A DNA stretch of 43,829 nucleotides from Curtobacterium flaccumfaciens UCD-AKU (GCF_000349565.1 NZ_KB714631.1:194515-238343); one strand, 5' to 3'. Shown: positions 7,947 to 16,737, counted from the first letter of the stretch. Notes: generated by a model from the sequence alone, not told the origin. Made by a program: numbers and translations.

Positions 7947-9428
7947 ATGCGCGCGGTGCTCGGTCTGGACATCGGGACGTCGAGCACGAAGGCCTTGCTG
8001 GCCCGGTTCGACGGCACCGTGCTCGCCGAGGTGAGCCGTCGCCACGAGGTCGACCGCCCCGAACAGGGCCTGGTCGAGATGGACTCCGACGTCTGGTGGG
8101 AGGAGTTCACGTCGCTCACCCGCTCCCTGCTCGACCGTGTGCCCGACGTCGAGGTGCAGGCGGTCGGCGTGAGCGGCATCGGACCGTGCGCGCTGCTGAC
8201 CGACGTCGACGGTGCGCCGCTCGGTCCGGCGATCCTGTACGGCATCGACACCCGGACGGCGACGCTGCTCGACGACGTCACGGCGGAGCTCGGCGGCGAG
8301 GGGGCGATCCGCGCCCGCTGCGGGTCCGCCCTGAGCACGCAGGCCGCCGGCGTGAAGCTCGCCTGGCTCGCGCGGCACGAACCCGACGTCTGGGCGCGGG
8401 CCGTACGGTTCACGATGCCGTCGTCCCGCGTGGTCGAACGGCTGACGGGGGAGTACGTCCTCGACCACCACTCGGCCAGTCAGACGACACCCCTCTACGA
8501 CGTGCACGCGAACGCCTGGATCCCGGAGTGGTGCGACCGACTGGCACCCGGTCTCGCGATGCCGCGCCTGCTGTGGTCCGGCGACCAGGCGGGCGTCGTG
8601 ACGCCCGAGGCGGCCGCGGCCACGGGCCTCCCGGCCGGCATCCCCGTGACGGCCGGGACCATCGACGCCTGGGCCGAGGGCGTGAGCGTCGGCGAGTCCG
8701 TCTCGGGCCGGATGTTCCTGCAGTACGGCACCACGATGTTCATGATCGTGCCGACGGCCGAACCCACGTCGGTGCCGGGCATGTGGACGACCGTCGGCAC
8801 GCACCCGGGGCAGCCGAGCGTGTCCGGTGGGATGGCGACCTCCGGGGCGATCACGGACTGGCTGCGACGGCTGGTCGACGGCGAGTGGTCGACCATGCTC
8901 GAGGAAGCGCGGTGCTCCGGCATCGGGGCGAACGGGCTGCTGATGCTGCCGTACTTCGCGGGGGAACGGACGCCGATCGCCGACCCGGACGCTCGCGGCG
9001 TGCTCGCGGGGTTGACAGTCCGGCACACGCGCGGCGACATCTACCGGGCGACGCTCGAGGCGACGGCGTACGCGGTACGGCACCACCTCGAGGCCCTCGG
9101 CGACGCGGGGGTCGAGGTCCGCGAACTCGTCGGGGCTGGCGGCGGGCTGCTCGGACGGCTGTGGCCCACGATCGTGTCGGACGTCACCGGGCTGCGGCAG
9201 ACGGTGCCGAGCGTGACGATCGGTGCGTGCTTCGGCTCGGCGTTCCTGGCGGCCGAACTCGTCGCGGGGCCGGGCGACACCGTGGACATCGGTGCGTGGA
9301 ACCCGCCGGCGACGGTGATCGAGCCGGACCCCGAGGCGACGGCGGCGTACGAGGCGGGGTACCGCGACTACCGCGACCTGTACGAGGCGACGAAGGCCGT
9401 CGTGCACCGCTTGGCCGCGCGGGGCTGA
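7947..9428 (+). CDS. FGGY-family carbohydrate kinase
   Basis: ATP-dependent sugar or polyol kinase of 493 residues, the usual family length. The N-terminal phosphate loop LGLDIGTSSTK is at 5-15. The C-terminal half carries the adenosine-binding GAGGGLLGRLW segment near residue 398. FGGY kinases phosphorylate glycerol, xylulose, ribulose, erythritol or related compounds. The subfamily is not certain, and the YGTTMFM segment points away from classical glycerol kinase. AAGGAGG precedes the ATG. The gene converges on the tetritol-type operon, so a role in sugar or polyol catabolism is likely. Erythritol kinase of the EryA type is one possibility. Confidence 0.82.
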   Translation: MRAVLGLDIGTSSTKALLARFDGTVLAEVSRRHEVDRPEQGLVEMDSDVWWEEFTSLTRSLLDRVPDVEVQAVGVSGIGPCALLTDVDGAPLGPAILYGIDTRTATLLDDVTAELGGEGAIRARCGSALSTQAAGVKLAWLARHEPDVWARAVRFTMPSSRVVERLTGEYVLDHHSASQTTPLYDVHANAWIPEWCDRLAPGLAMPRLLWSGDQAGVVTPEAAAATGLPAGIPVTAGTIDAWAEGVSVGESVSGRMFLQYGTTMFMIVPTAEPTSVPGMWTTVGTHPGQPSVSGGMATSGAITDWLRRLVDGEWSTMLEEARCSGIGANGLLMLPYFAGERTPIADPDARGVLAGLTVRHTRGDIYRATLEATAYAVRHHLEALGDAGVEVRELVGAGGGLLGRLWPTIVSDVTGLRQTVPSVTIGACFGSAFLAAELVAGPGDTVDIGAWNPPATVIEPDPEATAAYEAGYRDYRDLYEATKAVVHRLAARG

Positions 9429-9450
9429 TCGGCGGCGGCGCCGCTGCGCG

Positions 9451-9514
9451 GAACACCGGTGTTCGCGTGCCGAACACCCGAATGGGCGTGTTCAGTGCGC
9501 GAACACCGGTGTCG
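9451..9514. repeat. Cluster of GAACACC palindromes between convergent genes
   Basis: GAACACCGGTGTTC at 9451-9464 is a perfect 14-bp palindrome. A near copy begins at 9501, and a broken one (GAACACCC ... GTGTTC) lies at 9472-9493. It sits between the kinase stop (9428) and the isomerase stop (9528), so it probably acts as a bidirectional terminator. The repeated unit is unlike the other terminators in the window. Confidence 0.55.
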
Positions 9515-9527
9515 TGCGGAACCCTGC

Positions 9528-10010
9528 CTACGCCTGCGCGTCGACCCCGGCGGGAGCGCTGCCGTCGTACTCGCAGATCGCCTGCACCTTCGAAGCGCTG
9601 GCACTGGAACGGTCGAACTCGTAGCCGAGCCACTCCTTCGCCAGCCGACGGGCGAGCTCGACGCCGACGACGCGCTGCCCCATGCAGAGCACCTGGGCGT
9701 CGTTCGACAGGATCGAGCGCTCCACGCTGTACGAATCGTGCGCGGTGACGGCACGGATGCCCGGCACCTTGTTGGCGCTGATCGCCACACCGAGGCCGGT
9801 GCCGCAGATCAGGATCGCCCGGTCGGCCTCGCCGTTCGCCACCAGGCGCGCAGCGTCCACGGCCACGTGCGGGTAGGCGGTGTGGCCGTCCGCGTCGACG
9901 CCGACGTCGGTGACGTCCGACACCCGGTCGTCGGCGAGCAGGTCGGCCTTGATGATCTCCTTGTAGTCGAACCCGGCGTCGTCGGACCCGATCACGAGAC
10001 GGTACGTCAT
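9528..10010 (-). CDS. RpiB/LacA-family sugar-phosphate isomerase (erythrulose 4-phosphate isomerase candidate)
   Basis: A 160-residue isomerase of the RpiB/LacAB fold. It shows the opening [11 protein letters not shown], the [13 protein letters not shown] anion-hole and catalytic segment (Cys near 70), and the R-A-V-T-A-H-D segment after it. Family members interconvert aldose and ketose phosphates. Its start overlaps the stop of the DhaK-type kinase by four bases (ATGA). With two polyol dehydrogenases and a polyol permease in the same locus, the likely reaction is D-erythrulose 4-phosphate to D-erythrose 4-phosphate. This is the DerI/EryI role known from tetritol catabolism in Mycolicibacterium smegmatis. 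Ribose 5-phosphate isomerase is the alternative. Confidence 0.8.
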   Translation of the reverse strand: MTYRLVIGSDDAGFDYKEIIKADLLADDRVSDVTDVGVDADGHTAYPHVAVDAARLVANGEADRAILICGTGLGVAISANKVPGIRAVTAHDSYSVERSILSNDAQVLCMGQRVVGVELARRLAKEWLGYEFDRSSASASKVQAICEYDGSAPAGVDAQA

Positions 10011-11746
10011 GCGTGTGTTCCTTCCTTGTCAGCACGGGCGGCGAGGACCTCGCCGACCCGCGTGAGGATCATCCCCATCGAGGTGGCACCCGCGTCGGGT
10101 GTCCCCAGGCTCTTCTCGGCCAGCGGCCTGGCCCGTCCGACCTTCGGCGTGAGGTCGGCGGTCTTGTCGGCCTCGTCCCGAGCGACTTCCGCTGCAGCTT
10201 GCCACGCTCCGGCGAGTGGCTGACCAGCTTCGACCGAGGAACGCAACTGCTCCACGAACGGCAGCAGTGCGTCGAGCAGTGTCTTGTCACCGCGCGACGC
10301 CCCGCCCAGGTGGACGATCGAGTCGGCGAAGGCCTGCGCCGCGTCGACGACGTCGGCTGCCTGGTACGACTCGCGGTCGTCGCCGAGGGAGCGGCCGAAC
10401 GCCTCGAGTGCGGCGCCCCACAGGACACCGGAGGTGCCGCCCGCGAACGCGGCCCACGCATCACCGGCGCGTCCGAGGACGAAGGCGACCCCGGCCTCCG
10501 GGCCGAGCCCGTCGACCGCCTTGCGCGCCGCACCGATCCCCTTGACCATGCCGCGGCCGTGGTCGCCGTCCCCGGCGACCGCGTCGATGCGGCCGAGCGT
10601 CTCCTCGTGCTCGCGCAGGAGCGCGTCCATCGCCTCGACGGCGGCTCGCGCCGTCTGCGCGGCCTGCCGGGAGGCATCGGTCGCCTCCGGCACGACCGTC
10701 GCCTCGTCCTCGGCGGCGTCCACCGCATCGGCCGGCACCAGCGCCGCGACCGGTGCCGCCACCTTGCGGTACGCGGGCGTGTAGGCGTCGGCGCGCCAGA
10801 GCCGTTCGAGTTCGTCGTCGAGCCACTGCAGCGTCAGCGAGCAGCCGCCCATGTCGAGGCTCGTGACGAGTTCGCCGACCTCGGGTTCGACGACCTCGAG
10901 CCCGGCGTCCTGCAGCAGCGGCAGCACCCGGCCCCAGAGCAGGAAGAGCTCCTCGTACTTGGTGTCACCGAGCCCGTTGAGGATCGGGGCGACCCGGGTG
11001 CCGGCCGTCGCGGGGCGGTCGGCGAGCAGTCGTTCGGCGAGCAGCGACGCCAGGTCCGTCGCACGGAGCAGCGGGACGTCCTGGATGCCCGGCTCGCCGT
11101 GGATGCCGAGCCCCAGGCCGAGGTGGCCGTCGGGGACGGTGAACAGCGGTTCGGTCGCACCGGGCATGGTGCAGCCGGAGAACGCGACGCCGATGGTGCG
11201 GGTGGCGGCGTTCGACGCCCGGCCGATCCGTTCGACCTCGTCGAGGTCGGCGCCCTCGGCAGCGGCGGCGCCCATCGCCTTGAAGACGGAGAAGTCACCG
11301 GCGATGCCGCGGCGCTTCGTCTCGTCGTCGGCACTGGCGATGTCGTCGGTGACCACGACGATGCGGGTGTCGATGCCCTCGGCACGCAGCCGCTCGGCCG
11401 CGAGCCCGAAGTTCATGGTGTCACCGGCGTAGTTGCCGAACGACAGCACGACACCGCGGCCCTGGTCGGCGGCCTTGGCGACCGAGTAGACCTGCGCGGT
11501 CGACGGCGAGGTGAAGACGTTGCCGACGACGGCGCCGGTGGCGAAGCCCGGGCCGACGACGCCGCAGAACGCGGGGTAGTGGCCGGAGCCGCCCCCGACG
11601 ACGACGGCGACCTGCGGTGCGGCCCCCTCGGTGGGCAGGGTCACGACGCCGCCGTGGACGCCGCGGACCCGGTCGGCGTAGAGCGCGAGCCAGCCGCTCA
11701 GTTGGTCTTCGGCGAACTCGTCCGGGTCGTCGTGGATCGTGGTCAT
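10007..11746 (-). CDS. Fused DhaK-DhaL dihydroxyacetone/erythrulose kinase
   Basis: ATP-dependent ketose kinase of 579 residues joining both domains. The DhaK domain (1-330) carries GGGSGHYP (51-58), [10 protein letters not shown] (104-113) and the substrate-binding histidine H216 in GLGIHGEPG. An Ala-rich linker spans about 335-365. The DhaL ATP-binding domain follows with GDGDHG (392-397) and GGTSG (436-440). ATP-type kinases of this layout phosphorylate dihydroxyacetone, or D-/L-erythrulose in tetritol pathways (DerK/LerK). The neighbours (isomerase overlapped by 4 bases, polyol permease, polyol dehydrogenase) favour erythrulose. The 14-bp hairpin before the gene may reduce readthrough from the permease gene. 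Confidence 0.85.
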   Translation of the reverse strand: MTTIHDDPDEFAEDQLSGWLALYADRVRGVHGGVVTLPTEGAAPQVAVVVGGGSGHYPAFCGVVGPGFATGAVVGNVFTSPSTAQVYSVAKAADQGRGVVLSFGNYAGDTMNFGLAAERLRAEGIDTRIVVVTDDIASADDETKRRGIAGDFSVFKAMGAAAAEGADLDEVERIGRASNAATRTIGVAFSGCTMPGATEPLFTVPDGHLGLGLGIHGEPGIQDVPLLRATDLASLLAERLLADRPATAGTRVAPILNGLGDTKYEELFLLWGRVLPLLQDAGLEVVEPEVGELVTSLDMGGCSLTLQWLDDELERLWRADAYTPAYRKVAAPVAALVPADAVDAAEDEATVVPEATDASRQAAQTARAAVEAMDALLREHEETLGRIDAVAGDGDHGRGMVKGIGAARKAVDGLGPEAGVAFVLGRAGDAWAAFAGGTSGVLWGAALEAFGRSLGDDRESYQAADVVDAAQAFADSIVHLGGASRGDKTLLDALLPFVEQLRSSVEAGQPLAGAWQAAAEVARDEADKTADLTPKVGRARPLAEKSLGTPDAGATSMGMILTRVGEVLAARADKEGTHA

Positions 11747-11783
11747 GGTGCGGGTCCTCCGGAGGTGGTGGTGGGGTGGTGCA

Positions 11784-11816
11784 CCGGGCGACGACGGGAC
11801 GACCGTCGTCGCCCGG
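11784..11816 (-). terminator. Intercistronic hairpin in the polyol operon
   Basis: A perfect 14-bp GC stem (11784-11797 with 11803-11816) with a 5-base loop, lying between the permease stop and the kinase start on the same strand. It may act as a partial terminator or as an mRNA stability element. Confidence 0.6.
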
Positions 11817-11819
11817 GTC

Positions 11820-13136
11820 TCAGTGTCCTCGGTCGCCCTGCGGGACCTTGAGGAAGTGGATCATCACGAACGCGCAGGCGTACAGGCCGACGAACGTCCA
11901 CGTGGCGGCCTGGCCACCGCCGCCCAGGGCGAAGACCGCGGCGACGACACCGGTGCCGAGGAACGCGGCACCGCCGGCGGCCGTGGTGTACATCGCCATG
12001 GCGGCGCCCTTGTGCTCGGGAGCGAGCGCCGGCATGATCGCGCCCATCGGCACGAACCCGGCGAGCAGGCAGCCGAACACGCAGCCGGCGACGACGGAGA
12101 GCACGTAGCCCCAGTCCGAACCGGCGGGGACGAGCTGCGGCACGTACCACCAGGCGATGAGCCCGAGGGCGGAGCCGACGATGCCGAACCACTTGACGGT
12201 GCGCTGCCAGCCGATCTTGTCACCGACCCAGCCGAACAGGGCGTTGACCAGGATGTTCGTGGCGTAGACGCAGACGGTCATGAGCAGCCATCGGCTCTGG
12301 CCCCAGCCGCGCTCGTTCGCGATCACGGCGGGCAGGACGACGAACATGCCGAACTCGGGTGCGGTGTTGATGAGTCGGACGAGGAAGCCCATCAGGATCT
12401 TCGGCCGCGTGACCGTCAGGCGGATGCCGCTCGTCAGCACCTGCCAGGCGCTCTCACCGGCGGGGGCGATGCGCGTGAACCCGTTCGGCAGCCGGACGCC
12501 GAACAGCATGATGAGGAAGCCGATCACGACGAGGGCGATCGAGGCGACCATCGCCCCGGTCTCGCCGACGGTCCCGCCGCCGAACACCGGGATGGCACCG
12601 ATCGCGAACAGCGAGCCGAGGGTCGGCAGACCACCCGTGAAGGCGACGTAGAACCAGCCGACCGCGGAGCCGTTCCGTTCGACCGGGGTGGTGATGTTCA
12701 CCCAGACCAGGAACGCGAAGGCGAACAGCGGGTACCCGAAGCCACGCAACGCGTACGTGACGGCGGCGAACGGGACGCTGCCGGCGCCGAGTGCCAGCAG
12801 GAACAGGACCTCGAACACGACCCAGACGGCGAAGCCGAGGATCATCACCCGGCGCGGCCCGACCAGGTCGGACAGGGCGCCCGAGACGTAGCTGCCGATC
12901 AGTGCGGCCAGGCTGTAGAACGTGACGATCGTCGCCACGGTGGCCTCGGGGCTGCCGAGCACGGCCACCATGTGCGGCGTGATGAAGTTCGACTCGACGC
13001 CGTTCCCGGTCATGAAGACCAGGACGGCGACGAACCCGAGGGCGAGCGGACGGGGGATGCCCATCCGGTCCAGGCGGCCCTCGGCGCTGGGGGTGGTCGT
13101 GCGGGCGCCGGTGGCGCGTGATGTCGTCGCTGACAT
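11820..13136 (-). CDS. MFS polyol permease (RbtT/DalT/CsbX-like)
   Basis: A 438-residue membrane transporter with about 12 predicted segments. The first segment contains VFMTGNGVESNFITP, resembling the signature of the polyol permease family (ribitol, arabinitol and related proton symporters). The MFS loop motif between segments 2 and 3 is present as SDLVGPRR. It lies between the MDR dehydrogenase and the fused kinase in one leftward operon, so it probably imports the tetritol or pentitol they process. The ATG at 13136 has GGGAGAG upstream. A general MFS role is certain. The substrate class is inferred from family resemblance and context. Confidence 0.82.
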   Translation of the reverse strand: MSATTSRATGARTTTPSAEGRLDRMGIPRPLALGFVAVLVFMTGNGVESNFITPHMVAVLGSPEATVATIVTFYSLAALIGSYVSGALSDLVGPRRVMILGFAVWVVFEVLFLLALGAGSVPFAAVTYALRGFGYPLFAFAFLVWVNITTPVERNGSAVGWFYVAFTGGLPTLGSLFAIGAIPVFGGGTVGETGAMVASIALVVIGFLIMLFGVRLPNGFTRIAPAGESAWQVLTSGIRLTVTRPKILMGFLVRLINTAPEFGMFVVLPAVIANERGWGQSRWLLMTVCVYATNILVNALFGWVGDKIGWQRTVKWFGIVGSALGLIAWWYVPQLVPAGSDWGYVLSVVAGCVFGCLLAGFVPMGAIMPALAPEHKGAAMAMYTTAAGGAAFLGTGVVAAVFALGGGGQAATWTFVGLYACAFVMIHFLKVPQGDRGH

Positions 13137-13165
13137 GCTCGTTCTCTCCCTGCTGGTGGAGTCGG

Positions 13166-14320
13166 TCAGGCCTGCGGCGCGGCCGTGGTGGGGGCGGTCA
13201 GGGACGGGATGATCGACACCTTGACGCTGGCACCGGCGGAGTCGCCGACCAGGTCGAGCGCCTCCTGGAACTGCTCGAGCGGGAACTGGTGCGTGCAGAT
13301 CTCCGACATCGGCAGGGTCTCGGCCTCGAGCAGCTTGATCGCCGCCGGCCAGGTGTGCGGGCCGAGGTGGGCGCCGCGGACGTCGAGCTCCTTGTCGTCG
13401 GAGATGATCGACCAGTCCACGGACACGTCGTCCTTGAACACCGAGTACTCGACGAAGGTCCCGAGCTTGCGGAGCAGGTTCAGTCCCTGCGGCACCGCGG
13501 ACGGGTGCCCGGTCGCCTCGATGTAGACGTCGGCCCCGTAGCCGTCGGTGAGCTCCTTGACCCGGGCGACCGCGTCCTCCTGGGCGATGTTGATCGTCAG
13601 GTCGGCACCGACCTTGCGGGCCAGCTCGAGCTTCGCCTCGACCACGTCGAGCGCGATGATCCGGAGCGGGTTCTTCTGCCGCGCACCGGCGATGGCGGAG
13701 AGGCCGATCGGGCCGGCGCCGGCGATCACCACGGTGTCGCCGAACTTGATGTCACCGCGCTCGACGGCGTGGAAGGCGCACGACAGCGGCTCGGAGAACG
13801 CGGCGACCTGGCCGGGCAGGGCCTTCGACACCGGGTGGGTCAGTGCCTTGGCGGGCACGAGGACGTACTCGGCCATCGCGCCGTCGTAGCCCTTGAAGCC
13901 GAACATGTCGTGCACGTTGCACATCCAGTACGCGCCCTCGAGGCAGTAGCGGCACTCCCAGCACGGCACGATCTGCTCGCAGGCGATCCGGTCGCCGAGG
14001 TCGACGCCGCGCTTGGCCAGGGCGGCGTCGTCGCCGGCGACGATCGTGCCGACGAACTCGTGCCCGGGGATGCGGTCGCGCTCGGCCCAGGCCGCACGGT
14101 TCTCGTCGCCCCAGAACTTCGCGGCGCCGTGGTAGCACTTCAGGTCGCTCGCACAGATGCCGACGGCGTCGGTGCGGAGCAGGAGTTCCCCGGGGCCGGG
14201 CGTCGGCACCGGACGCTCCTCGAGCCGGTAGTCACCGGGGCCGTGGACGACGACGGCGCGCATCGTCGTGGGGATCGTGGTGGGGGCGGTCGTGGCCGCG
14301 TTCTCGGTCGTCGTCGACAT
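13166..14320 (-). CDS. Zinc-dependent polyol dehydrogenase (erythritol/L-threitol dehydrogenase type)
   Basis: NAD-dependent oxidation of a polyol to a ketose. The 384-residue MDR enzyme has the catalytic zinc ligands C56 and H87-E88. The structural zinc cysteines are C120, C123, C126 and C134, and the Rossmann motif GAGPIG is at 201-206. The segment after C56 (LKCYHGAAKFWGDE) resembles the erythritol/L-threitol dehydrogenases (EltD/LthD) of mycobacterial tetritol pathways, by recollection. It is the first gene of the leftward operon feeding the permease, kinase and isomerase. The start at 14320 has GGAGG eight bases upstream. A second in-frame Met at residue 20 is a possible alternative start. 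Confidence 0.85.
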   Translation of the reverse strand: MSTTTENAATTAPTTIPTTMRAVVVHGPGDYRLEERPVPTPGPGELLLRTDAVGICASDLKCYHGAAKFWGDENRAAWAERDRIPGHEFVGTIVAGDDAALAKRGVDLGDRIACEQIVPCWECRYCLEGAYWMCNVHDMFGFKGYDGAMAEYVLVPAKALTHPVSKALPGQVAAFSEPLSCAFHAVERGDIKFGDTVVIAGAGPIGLSAIAGARQKNPLRIIALDVVEAKLELARKVGADLTINIAQEDAVARVKELTDGYGADVYIEATGHPSAVPQGLNLLRKLGTFVEYSVFKDDVSVDWSIISDDKELDVRGAHLGPHTWPAAIKLLEAETLPMSEICTHQFPLEQFQEALDLVGDSAGASVKVSIIPSLTAPTTAAPQA

Positions 14321-14427
14321 GAGCTGTTCCTCCGTTGGGTGGCTTCGGCGATGACTGTACACCTTCGAGAACGTTTGTCCAGAACACAATTTCTGGTACG
14401 TTCGGCACCGAACGCAAGGGAGCGAAC
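14321..14427. promoter_or_regulatory. Divergent promoter/operator of the polyol locus
   Basis: Minus-strand promoter: TGGACA (plus 14376-14381), 16-base spacer, TACAGT (plus 14354-14359). Plus-strand promoter: TTGTCC (14375-14380), 16-base spacer, TACGTT (14397-14402). Nested inverted repeats cover both -35 regions: GAACGT at 14369-14374 with ACGTTC at 14398-14403, and CCAGAA at 14379-14384 with TTCTGG at 14391-14396. This is the likely operator for the SorC-type regulator encoded at 15339. Confidence 0.6.
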
Positions 14428-15285
14428 ATGACGACGGACTTCGCCGCGGCCCTCCGACCGGGCCCCGACACGATCGACCTGACCAACGACTTCAGCGGCC
14501 GCACGGCGGTGGTCACCGGCGGGGCGTCCGGCATCGGCAACGCGATCGCCCGGGCCCTGGCGGCCCGGGGCGCCCGCGTCGCCATCGTCGACGTCCGGGC
14601 CGACGGTGCCACGTCGGCCGCGGCCGACCTGCCCACGTCCGCCGTGCCGTCGACGGCCGCACCGGACACTGCCGCCGACGGGGCGGACGCGGCCACGAGC
14701 CTCCACGCCGGGTTCGCCTGCGACGTGACCGACGCCGACTCGGTGACCCGCACCGTGGCGGACGTCGTCCGGCACTTCGGCGGCGTCGACGTGCTGGTGA
14801 ACTGCGCCGGCATCGCCGCCCTCGCCCCGGCCGAGGACCTGGCAGCCGACACCTGGGCGAAGACCATCGACGTCAACCTGACCGGCACGTTCCGCGTGGC
14901 GCAGGCCGTCGGCCGGCACATGCTCGACGCCGGGTACGGGCGGATCGTGAACATCGCGTCGCAGGCGGCCCACGTCGGCATCGACGGGCACGCTGCCTAC
15001 TGCGCGTCGAAGGCCGGCGTCATCGGCCTGACGACGGTGCTCGCGCTCGAGTGGGGCGGATGCGGCGTCACCGTGAACACCGTGTCGCCGACCGTCGTCC
15101 TGACCGACCTCGGCCGTGCTGCCTGGGCGAACGAGAACGGCATCCGGCACCAGGACGAGATCCCGACCGGACGCTTCGCGACCCCCGACGAGATCGCCGC
15201 GGCCGTGCTGTTCCTGGCGGGGGAGTCGAGCGCGATGGTGAACGGCGCGGACCTCCGTGTGGACGGCGGGTTCACGATCCGCTGA
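14428..15285 (+). CDS. SDR-family polyol dehydrogenase (D-threitol dehydrogenase candidate)
   Basis: A 285-residue short-chain dehydrogenase that oxidises an alcohol with NAD(P). The cofactor motif TGGASGIG is at 30-37, NCAG at 125-128, and the catalytic residues are S178, Y191 and K195 (YCASK). Residues 60-92 are an unusual Ala/Asp-rich insertion between the second and third beta strands. The gene diverges from the MDR dehydrogenase operon over a shared operator and is followed by the SorC regulator gene. In the mycobacterial tetritol pathway the D-threitol enzyme (DthD) is an SDR, so this enzyme is the natural candidate for that step. An arabinitol or ribitol dehydrogenase is possible. AAGGGAG precedes the ATG. 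Confidence 0.83.
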   Translation: MTTDFAAALRPGPDTIDLTNDFSGRTAVVTGGASGIGNAIARALAARGARVAIVDVRADGATSAAADLPTSAVPSTAAPDTAADGADAATSLHAGFACDVTDADSVTRTVADVVRHFGGVDVLVNCAGIAALAPAEDLAADTWAKTIDVNLTGTFRVAQAVGRHMLDAGYGRIVNIASQAAHVGIDGHAAYCASKAGVIGLTTVLALEWGGCGVTVNTVSPTVVLTDLGRAAWANENGIRHQDEIPTGRFATPDEIAAAVLFLAGESSAMVNGADLRVDGGFTIR

Positions 15286-15338
15286 GCCGTGCTCGGACTA
15301 CGATCGCGGTGTCCGATCGAGTCGAAGGGTCCCGCTCC

Positions 15339-16310
15339 ATGTCGTCCGAGAGCACTGCCGGCCCCGGCCCCGACTCGTCGCGGACCCGGTTCCCGCTGGA
15401 CACCGTCTACCAGGCGGCGCGGATGTACTACCTCGAGGACGCCACCCAGGTCGAGATCGCCTCGCGCCTCGGGGTCTCGCGCCCGACCGTCTCGCGGCTC
15501 GTGGCCGAGGCCCGCAAGGCCGGACTCGTCCGCATCGAGGTCGTCGACCCGTTCCAGGACGAGACCGTGGCGCTCGCCGAACGCCTGCAGGTCGTGCTCG
15601 GGCTCCGCGCGGTGCACCTCGCTGCGGTCACCCACGCCGCGACGCTCGGCGCCGACCTGGCCGCACCGCTGGCCGCCGCGGTCGAGGGCATGGGACTCGT
15701 CCCCGGCGACGCCGTCCTGATGTCGTCCGGTCGCACCGTGTACGACGTCGCACGATCGGGCATGCCGACCATGCCCGGCGTCCAGCTCGTGCCGACCGTG
15801 GGTGGGCAGGCCGACCCGATGCCGTGGTTCCAGACGAACGAGATCACCCGGACGGCCGCGGAGCACTCCGGCGCGATCCCGGCGTTCCTGTTCGCCCAGG
15901 CGCTGCCGTCCCCGGCGATGCGGTCCACCCTCGACGAGGACCCGGCGTTCCAGCACGTCGTCGGACTCTGGAGCCGGGCGAAGGGCGCGATCCTCGGCAT
16001 CGGTGCGCCGACCCACACCCGTGACGCGCTGGCCCGGGGCATCCCGGTCGAGGACGCCGCGTTCGACCGGGCCGCCGGTGACGTCTGCCTGAACTTCTAC
16101 GCTGCCGACGGCTCGGCGATCGAGTTCCCCGGCAGCGACCGGATGGTGCGGACCTCGCGCGAGGTCCTGTCGACCGTGCCGCACGCCGTCGGGGTGGCCG
16201 TGGGCAGCGCCAAGGTCACGAGCATCGTCGCCGCGGTGCGGGGCGGCCTGGTCAACGAGCTGGTGACGGACGCCGCGACGGCGCGTGCGGTGCTCGACGC
16301 ACTCGCCTGA
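15339..16310 (+). CDS. SorC-family sugar-responsive transcriptional regulator
   Basis: A 323-residue regulator. An N-terminal helix-turn-helix (about 37-58, VEIASRLGVSRPTVSRLVAEA) is joined to the large sugar-phosphate-binding SorC domain. Family members are activated or released by phosphorylated sugars. The gene follows the SDR dehydrogenase and is the natural controller of the divergent polyol promoters, probably sensing erythrulose phosphate or a similar intermediate. A TACGAT hexamer at 15299-15304 suggests its own promoter. A GTG at 15309, in frame, is an alternative start. The effector is inferred from context. Confidence 0.82.
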   Translation: MSSESTAGPGPDSSRTRFPLDTVYQAARMYYLEDATQVEIASRLGVSRPTVSRLVAEARKAGLVRIEVVDPFQDETVALAERLQVVLGLRAVHLAAVTHAATLGADLAAPLAAAVEGMGLVPGDAVLMSSGRTVYDVARSGMPTMPGVQLVPTVGGQADPMPWFQTNEITRTAAEHSGAIPAFLFAQALPSPAMRSTLDEDPAFQHVVGLWSRAKGAILGIGAPTHTRDALARGIPVEDAAFDRAAGDVCLNFYAADGSAIEFPGSDRMVRTSREVLSTVPHAVGVAVGSAKVTSIVAAVRGGLVNELVTDAATARAVLDALA

Positions 16311-16487
16311 GTGACCGTTCCTTCCCATCACGCGCGCGATGGATGGTGCTTCCGGGCATCCCTGGTCGTTTGTTCGTGGCAGGGACGCCCGGTTCCGTCA
16401 GGTACGCCCGGTTCCGGGGGCGACCGCCTGCGGCCGGGAGGCGCGGGGCGGGGCCGCACCGCGCCTCCCGACCGGTGGTCCCCACGT
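16311..16487. other. Spacer at the end of the polyol locus
   Basis: This stretch contains only the palindrome at 16435-16470 and degenerate repeats of CGCCCGGTTCCG (near 16387 and 16406). It is also where the missing C-terminal half of the truncated DinB-like gene would have been expected. No coding remnant is recognisable. Confidence 0.4.
16435..16470. terminator. GGGAGGCGCGG-type palindromic terminator
   Basis: A 12-bp perfect stem, CGGGAGGCGCGG (16435-16446) with 16459-16470, around a 12-base loop. It lies between converging genes and belongs to the palindrome family also seen at 3676, 18477 and 20595. Confidence 0.65.
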
Positions 16488-16730
16488 CTAGCGCGTGCGG
16501 CGCACGTCCCACAGGTGGTGCACCGGGTCGTACTCGAGCGGTGACCACGTGTGGTCGTCCGGGCGGTCCCGGACGTCGTCGCGTCCGAGGACCTCGGGCC
16601 ACCCTGCGGTGTTGTCGTCGATGATGCCCGGCACGTCGCGGATCGTCACGGCGCTGCCGTCGTAGCCGCACTCGGGGCACGCGGTCTCGATGACCCACGT
16701 CCAGCTCTTCGTCTCGGGTTCGATCGCCAC
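16488..16730 (-). pseudogene. Truncated DinB-like protein fragment (80 aa)
   Basis: The 80-residue product opens with a TWVIETACPECG segment and continues to SPLEY. From memory this matches the N-terminal half of actinobacterial DinB/DUF664-type proteins of about 160-180 residues. After SPLEY the family pattern (H-V-R-D-V ...) is lost and the frame stops within 14 residues, so the metal-binding four-helix bundle cannot be complete. The start is a GTG, with a TAACAT hexamer seven bases upstream and no ribosome binding site. It could instead be a small free-standing zinc-ribbon-like protein, though only two cysteines close together are visible. Confidence 0.5.
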
Positions 16731-16737
16731 GGGCCCG

